A program made the position numbers and the translations under genes. Below the pieces are notes generated by a model. The model had not been told where the DNA came from. It made no database searches and saw only the letters and a list, made by a program, of their open reading frames with translations. Shown in pieces: positions 57,391 to 64,000 of a DNA stretch of 64,000 bases (position 1 is the first letter of the stretch; the number at the start of each line of letters is the position of its first letter). Origin of the DNA: Pseudeuparius sepicola (Eukaryota > Arthropoda > Insecta > Coleoptera > Anthribidae); assembly GCA_963920635.1 (NCBI GenBank), contig OY987299.1:66942692-67006691 (forward strand), written 5' to 3'.

Positions 57391-59285
57391 AAGTACCTGT
57401 ATTGTTTTATGAAAAGAAAAAGTAAGTAAGTATAGGTACCTACACTACATAAGAAAATATTATTTGACGAGTGAAGAGTTTGTTCAGAGGCTCAAGTAGG
57501 TACTTACCAAAGGGTAAAGGAGTTTTTATACTAAATAATTCATTCATTCATTCATTCATTCGGTCTTTATTCATTTTTAAGTTTCAGCATATTTGCCGCT
57601 ATATTTATGATCCATAAATATTTTTCGTCGTTATACTGCTAAGTTAGAACAATTATTAATTATTAACCTAAAGCCAATCTAAAAAACGGGTGTTCAATTT
57701 CTAAAAAATGTGACGTCATAACTGTCAAAAATAAAAACAACACTCTAAGCTTCGTGCGGTTGTTTTGTCACATTATTGCCGGTTAGAAATGAATAGAAAT
57801 TAGTTTTGAACCGCATCGTTGCGCGAACTCAATGTCAACTGTCAAAGATGCTACTCTGCATAGATTTCCTTATCCAGTGGAACTTTTATCACAGATACAC
57901 CTTTGTCGTTTACAAACATATACAGGGTGTTTAGATTTGATCCGAAACACCCTGTACAATTGTGATGTCGTGTTATATGATTTTGATACATTTTGTGTGT
58001 AGGAAGTGTCCTTATACAGTTGTAAAGTAAATTAATAAAACTTGGAACATTAGAGGTTCAGGGGGTGCTGTATAAAGCTAATAGTATTTTCCAAAAAATC
58101 GCGTCGAAAAAATCATAGCGTTAAGTGAAATAGTGCTGCCACCATGACGATATAAAAAAACAAATGCCACCATCAGCACAGGTATTCTACTCGAAAAATA
58201 AAGTTACCCTTATTTTTTCTTTTTGCTCAAAGCTCTATATCAAGTGCCCGTAGTGCCCTTAAAACAGGCCCTAAATGCTATAATATCTTTTAAACGGCTT
58301 GATAGATTTTAGTGATCTTTTGCGCACGTTCATAGATCTCACATAATTATATCATAGTGCAATATTCGCAACCTCCACTTATGCCCTCCAGTCTCATTTA
58401 TTATTCCCAGATTTTTTTGTACACATTTATTTTTAAATTAATTTAAACCACTTTGAAGAAAAAATAATTCTCTACTGAACACTTCTACAGTTTTTTCATA
58501 AATTATGTCGCTCACCATAGTGCCCAAAATTCAACCACCATACACATACCCAGCCTTGACGCGCGAACTTACCATGAAAGCGTAGTTAATAAGGGGTTTT
58601 AATACACTGACAGTATTTTTTATTTTTTTTGTTGACATTAGAACTTTTTTAATTTGATATTCGTATTAAGCTATATTTTTCCACCTTTGGTTAATTTTTT
58701 TTACATCCTGATTGAATAACCCCGAAACTGCTGAGATATTTAAACATATCTTTGCAGTATATAAATACTTACTAGGTACTTAAATAGGTACCACATCACT
58801 CAAGGAATTCTCTTTCGGGCTTTTATGTAAAAGAAAAAAAGAGTACCTAATTCTTACAGTTACTGCATAGTTAAATTATTATTATTATTATTATGGTTCC
58901 ACAGTTAACAAAGAAAAAACTACAATCAGTTGCGTAATATTTTTTGCTAATATTAGGTTACTTAATTTTTTTAGTAGGTACATTAAAAATGATTGACCTT
59001 GAAAAATTGAAATTTTTTCCTGCGGTACAATTCTTAACAATGAAAAATGAACTTTGTCAACCAGTCACCCTGACAATAATTTCTGGTTGCGCCACTGGTA
59101 CCTATCGTAAAAGTGGGACAAAATTTTTTTTGCTCCAGGCACTGTGCTAGGGACCTCTAGTAATAGTTCAAATTTACCTGTAACTAGACACGGCAGAGTT
59201 GTCAAACCGCCTGATAGGTTAAAATTGTAATGTTATAGGTATAAATTATTCTTTACTTTTAGAAGGGGCATGTGATATAATGTTC
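57391..59285. other. AT-rich interval with no gene seen
   Basis: Includes an (ATTC)n run at about 57538-57562 and a 37-bp palindrome made of two opposed element ends (TACAGGGTGTTTAGATTTG..., 57921-57957). Nothing coding was recognised. Confidence 0.55.
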
Positions 59286-59293
59286 TAGATGAA

Positions 59294-59987
59294 TAAAGGG
59301 CGGAATATATGCAAATTGCATAGATATGCATTTTTTGCATATTTTATTAAATTTCTCAAAACATTGCATATTTATCGAAAAACTATATTTTTGTGCATAT
59401 TTGCATGTTTTTCCTATACTTATTTATAGATATAAGATATAACCAAGATTATGAAAGCCCAAATTAGATGCTATTGTAGAAAAGAATAATGAAGGGTTCA
59501 AATCTTTAATGGCAGTAAAGAGTATTTTTGATGGTAAATCATCCAACGAACTTGCACCTTGGCCTTATACTTTACTACCCAAATTAAAATATTGTCCTAT
59601 TACATCGGTAGATGTTGAGAGAAGCTGTTCTATATATAAACATATTTTTACCGACAGAAGGCAAAGATTTTTATTGGAAAACTTTGAAAGTATTTAATCA
59701 TAAATTCCTACTATACAATTTCAAATTAATATGTTTTTATAATTCTGCTTTAATATAGTTATTTTACGAGGTGTTTTATGTATTTGTTTTCCTTTCATTT
59801 TTCTTAAAATAAACCTTTTCTCTAAAATCAGTTTTGGTGTTTTTTAATGTATTTTTACATGTAAAATAAATGCATATTATTGCATATTTGGCCAAATAAA
59901 TGCATATTATTGCATATTTTCAATAAAAATGATGCATATATATGTGCATATTTCGATTGAAATTAAATGCATATATTCCGCCCTTTA
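59294..59987. mobile_element. Internally deleted hAT element, 694 bp
   Basis: Ends TAAAGGGCGGAATATATGCA and its complement (59987). Flanks TAGATGAA (59286-59293) and TAGAGGAA (59988-59995) are an 8-bp duplication with one mismatch. TGCATA and GCATATT motifs repeat near both ends. The interior keeps the transposase C-terminus. Confidence 0.85.
59509..59697 (+). pseudogene. hAT transposase C-terminal dimerisation fragment
   Basis: Encodes LPKLKYCPITSVDVERSCSI then YKHIFTDRRQRFLLENFES, the conserved hAT C-terminal dimerisation region. The DNA-binding zinc finger and catalytic core are absent. The first methionine used in translation lies in what was the interior of the original protein. Confidence 0.8.
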
Positions 59988-59995
59988 TAGAGGAA

Positions 59996-61435
59996 TATCT
60001 AGGGACAGGTGCGGCTATTGTTAGCAACGCTCCTGGCTGACAGTAATAACAGCAGTTATCAATAAACCGTCTCACAAGAAATAAAGTTGTTTGCATACGC
60101 CTCATCTGTGCTACGTTACTGAAACGCATCTAGAGCAGAGCGTATAACAAAAACAAAGGACATAACACGTTCCAAGTGTAAAATCGGCACGCATGTTTAG
60201 CAAGTGTTCCGTAATGTACCTATCCATTTTCAATCGGGTAAGCGTGCTCGTGTGGGATACGAAACATTGCAATTGCTTAAGTAAATCTTCATCACCTTTA
60301 GTTTTTATTTTAATTAGTGATCATAAATAGTAACACAGTAGTGAGGGGTTTGCTAAGAGCTAATGAGGGTGAGTTGCCAAATTTGAAAGGAAAAATTAAT
60401 TTTTCGAAAAACAACGAGAAACAATTTTTCAAAAAACCTGAGGCGTCGAAAAAGTATAACGACAATAATAGATAATGGTTGTAACGAAGTTACTAGATTT
60501 TCCGTATTATATTTCGATTTATCCGTTCAGAATAATTATTATTTCTTTTATTTGTTCAGGTTCCGTTGACTTTTTCCGGATTTTTGAAAGTATTTTTGAG
60601 GATAGCCAGAGGGCTGAGAGGGTTAGAAAAGGGTAGGATATGTTTCCAGGCTATTCATGGAGCTAGAAATACCGTTCTTGCTATACAGTGTGTACCAATT
60701 TGATACTGGACACCTCAGAACTATATGAAGGACAAGGAAAACAAATGGTCTCTATTTTTTTATTGGTAGTCCCAAGGGAGAGTATCTCGTATGTCTATAA
60801 TATGCTGCCTGATGAATCTGATCTGTTTAATTGTTCCAAATCTTCCTTTTTGAAGTGCGCCATTGAATGCTTTTCTAACTAAGTTGTATTAGTCTGCTGA
60901 TTATTGTTATAACCAGGGTGTCCCGTACAAGGCACCCTGTATAGATTTTATTTGTTATGAAACTATGTTTACTTTATGTTTAATTTTATACTTAATTTTG
61001 TATTTAATTTTCTATGTTGTCCTGTAATTGGATTTTTTCTGTTGGGCAATAAATAAACTAACGCTTTTTCTCCGTCGTTGGCCGGCGTGAATCATCCTCT
61101 CGCCACCGAAAACCTCACCTCAGCGGTCTCCACAATCCCTCCATCTTTTTCAGCTTCAAGGGCGGTATCTTCTGTGTTGATGGTGACTCTTATTCGTTCG
61201 AGTCTTCGGCATTCGATGGTGACGTTTCTTGGGGGATAGGTCTGATAATACGTCTGACTGTAATAGGCTGAGTTAGACAGTTGTAAATAGTCCCCCCACC
61301 CCTTTTTTGGTCCCCCCACTCATTTTTCGTACATTACCCCCCACTCCTACGCCCCTGGTAGCCCCGCGCATGCGCGACGAGCGCATGACCTCCCCCCGCA
61401 GCCATCATACCGCATATTTCCGCGAAATTCGCACA
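59996..61435. other. Interval with no gene seen
   Basis: Contains a small palindrome of opposed element ends (CAGGGTGTCCCGTACAAGGC..., 60915-60943). A GC-richer patch (61085-61320) is open on the minus strand for 75 codons but shows no recognisable feature. Confidence 0.5.
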
Positions 61436-61892
61436 TAAATGTCAATTTATTGGTTAAGTACCGTTTATACCTACATAACTATTTAAAATAGGTACAAATA
61501 CTCTCATTTCCCGCGCTTTTATGTCTAATTACTCTATTTACCCCCTTTTCTATGAAAAAAAAAACATTACATGGACTGTCAATGTCAATTTATTGTTTAC
61601 GTACCGTTTATGCCTACATAACTACTTAAAATAGGTACCAATACTCTCATTTCCCGTGCTTTTTTGTCTAATTAGCAATATTTATCCCCTTTGTGATGGA
61701 AAAACATTACATATACTGCACTGCATAGCGTATTAGGCTCTATTTACGCATAATTAACTTATATTTACCTCAGATCTAATAAAAAAATAAGCTCTTACTG
61801 TCATTTCATACATTTTTTACTAATTAACGCTATTCACCCCTTTAAAATGAAAAAAATACAGTGTACCGCACTGTATGGCGTATTACGCCCTA
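61436..61892. repeat. Tandem repeat, about 142-bp unit, 2.7 copies
   Basis: ATGTCAATTTATTG...TACCGTTTATGCCTACATAA, TACTCTCATTTCCCG and TTTGTCTAATTA occur at 61439 and 61582; a more diverged third part (ACTAATTAACGCTATTCACC) runs to 61892. Shared end motif: ACTGCACTGCATAGCGTATTA. Confidence 0.75.
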
Positions 61893-62299
61893 TATTCATG
61901 TAATTGAGTATTGAGTAGACATGAACACAAAATAAAAAATAAATATTAGTTTGTAGGAAAGACAATAAAACAATCAATGCATAGACCTGCATCGCATTTT
62001 GGTATTGCTTGCGTGTGGTTATGTCCTATACGCATCGTATGGTGTTTATTCACAATGCATACATTTCATTATTTCGATGAATCTGTCACGTCTCAGCTTT
62101 ATACATGGCAATATTTCTAAGATCTTCTCCAGAATCCAAGTAGTTACTTTTTTCCAATAGTTTTTTAATCGTACCTTGACACTACGATACGAGTATAGCC
62201 AAAAAGCATCTAATCATAGTCGAATAACCTAACCTAACCTACCTAAATACTGATCTACTCTTGTGATGAGTTATATTAGGGTTCTAACAGTTCTCGAAT
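61893..62299. other. Interval with no gene seen
   Basis: Includes CCTAACCTAACCTACCTAA near 62229, four near-copies of the insect telomere unit; too short to mean more than chance. Confidence 0.5.
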
Positions 62300-63159
62300 A
62301 TAGCGGAATTATTACTCTCTTTTACAAAAATCGACAATATCTTCCGCAATAAAACATTCAAATAAGTCAACTGGAGACATACTTCTGTAATGAGATGTGT
62401 CAGGTTGCGGGAACAAAGCATCATCTTTGAACAAAAGTCCTTCTATTTTACCCATTTACCCACTCAGAAAAATATTGATAACGGTAGGTGCATGATTATC
62501 ATAATCAGCAACATAAATTTTCCGCTTGTGTCTTACGTGTGTCGGCCTTCGTCTCGAGTTGTCTACCTGACAGATTTTCCAACAAGCCACCGGAATCTTC
62601 ATCTGCAGAATTCTCGTATGACAATTCCATATTTTTCTGGAGATCCGATAATATACCTATTGATTGCACACCATGATTGGAGCTCATATCAAACCAAAAT
62701 TCATAGCTTTCCACTAAATTTGCATAATACAATATATCCAATATAGCATTGAAAAGGTGACCCAAAAGTCTAGTGTTCCCTATATGAAACACAATCGAAT
62801 CTAACCAATAAGAAAATATATTTATTGTTTCCCAATACAAGCAATCAAATAAATGAGACAAGAACTCAACAAAACACTGGTTATTTACAGTACTAACGAT
62901 CTAAAATGTAAAAAATATGCACTTTCCCTTTACTCCTCAACATTTTTACACGTTCACAAACTCAATGATAAAAAAATATAATACAGCAGAGATTGTGTTC
63001 AAACTATCAATAGGCACTGCATGAAATATTTGTACGGGCGGTGACTATACAACCTAAAAATGGTGTCCAAAAGGGATTTTTTATTTCGAATATATTAGAG
63101 AGCGCTTTAGAGCAGATGATGTTTTGTGTTCCATATATGGAACGCTAGTACCTAATGGG
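62300..63159 (-). mobile_element. 5' part of a piggyBac-like element
   Basis: The outer end reads (minus strand) CCCATTAGGTACTAGCGTTC with TTAA at 63160-63163, and an internal palindrome TTCCATATATGGAA lies just inside. CCC next to TTAA is the piggyBac pattern. The N-terminal part of a transposase follows. The 3' end was not found, so the element is truncated. Confidence 0.6.
62302..62700 (-). pseudogene. piggyBac transposase N-terminal fragment
   Basis: The minus strand reads NMELSYENSADEDSGGLLEN, LSGRQLETKADTRK, then after stops and shifts LLFKDDALFPQPDTSHYRSM and SPVDLFECFIAEDIVDFCKR before TAA near 62322. An acidic serine-rich start followed by SMSPVDLFExFxxxxIVxF is characteristic of piggyBac transposases (DDE_Tnp_1_7). 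The catalytic aspartates lie further downstream and are missing. Non-functional. Confidence 0.65.
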
Positions 63160-63163
63160 TTAA

Positions 63164-64000
63164 TTGATATAAAAAAATGTTGATTTCCCATATTTTTTTA
63201 TAATTAAACACTTGTGGTTAAATTTACCTAGAATTATTATGGTATTCTATGTTTTTCTATAATAATAATTTGAACAATTTGCTATCCTAGTTCTATTTAC
63301 TATACATACCTATTATACCGAGGTTTTTTAATGAGTTTGGTATCTATCTAATTCAGTGTTAGACATTACTAGTCTTAGTACCATTTACCAACATATTAAA
63401 TTGTATTAAAATATATAACATAGACACTTACTAGTTAGTTAACATTTCTGTTATATTATATGTATACACTGCTTCCTCATTTTAAATTCTTGACATTCAT
63501 TCCTCCGTTTATTTTCTAAATCTGATATTAGACAATTAAACATAGTCTATACTGAAAATCTAATTGCCTTTGTTGTTACCGGGACTTTCTATTGGTAATT
63601 TTGGACATCCTAAGTTTGCATCAATGCAGCAAAAATGCAATCGGCTCATAAGTTCAGGTCAGAAACGATCCCATTTGCATAACACAAAAAGTAATAACGA
63701 GAGCACATAGAAAATTCCTAGGGATTTTGTGAAGAATTATTGCCATCTGACAAAATCCAGACTTCTTGCAGTAATCGGGTATGATATCTTATAGACATAA
63801 GTAGATATATTACTTGCATTTTTTCATAATTGATCAATAGAGAATTATAATATCTTTGGTGTGTATTATTTTTTAGCTGTTACATAACCCAAAACGAAAT
63901 AAAACGCATTTAAATATACCAAAATTTTTTTTAACACTTCCCTGCATCTGTGCTCGTCTGGTGCACCCTGTATCTAACACCTATATACCCAGTCTTAAAT
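63164..64000. other. Interval with no gene seen
   Basis: AT-rich; one unpaired element-end sequence (GGTGCACCCTGTATC, near 63960) at the right edge suggests another element continuing outside the window. Confidence 0.5.

Noticed and set aside
61092..61319. 75-codon minus-strand frame starting MGGPKKGWGDYLQL
   Set aside because: The start lies in a C-rich low-complexity tract and no family or context supports it.
62229..62250. CCTAA repeats as an internal telomere
   Set aside because: Only about four imperfect copies, within chance for AT-rich DNA.

Overview
The window looks like a stretch of AT-rich, repeat-dominated insect nuclear DNA. No host gene is convincingly intact. The insect assignment rests on the mobile-element mix: Tc1/mariner-type transposases with an N-terminal helix-turn-helix, hAT and piggyBac remnants, a DIRS-type retroelement, a non-LTR retrotransposon tail, two Polinton/Maverick-type DNA polymerases, and a Ty3/Gypsy element with an F-type envelope gene like those of errantiviruses. 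Species cannot be named from the sequence alone.

Layout. 1-2.1 kb: decayed protein-primed DNA polymerase B (Polinton lineage 1). 2.4-4.8 kb: long-TIR mariner-type element with a broken transposase. 6.7-7.2 kb: non-LTR retrotransposon C-terminus. 9.6-11.5 kb: hAT element holding a palindromic element, which holds a piggyBac-type MITE. 11.9-15.0 kb: DIRS-type gag and RT fragments broken by other DNA. 15.3-17.2 kb: palindrome split by a hAT-like insert. 18.2-20.0 kb: spliced gene remnant with a GC-rich promoter, tentatively of the DUF4806 family. 20.5-24.1 kb: transposon with a three-exon transposase, inserted in a tandem array. 26.4-31.3 kb: giant palindrome around the one intact transposase. 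31.3-40.5 kb: tandem repeats and foldback elements. 40.6-57.4 kb: four-level nest. 59.3-60.0 kb: internally deleted hAT. 62.3-63.2 kb: piggyBac end.

The main find is the 40.6-57.4 kb nest. A hAT-like element with AGTATTTAAATACT-type subterminal repeats is interrupted by a TA-flanked element (TTTAGGGTAGACTGGGG termini). That element is interrupted by a complete-ended Polinton of 15,480 bp (AG...CT termini, 575-bp TIRs, exact 6-bp duplication TATGGG). Inside the Polinton sits an errantivirus-like Ty3/Gypsy provirus. The Polinton keeps only its DNA polymerase; its expected integrase, protease, ATPase and capsid genes are not visible. Two tandem-repeat arrays and the provirus fill the rest. The provirus lacks the catalytic half of RT and RNase H and carries stops and frameshifts, including loss of the segment after the envelope cleavage site.

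A second theme is a recurring element architecture: TACAGGGTG-type ends joined to very long inverted arms (hundreds of bp to 1.7 kb). Because each arm serves as a control for the other, several later insertions can be read exactly, with empty and filled sites in the same palindrome. I found no convincing CRISPR array, rRNA, tRNA or operon, and no confirmed new molecular system; the notable content is structural.
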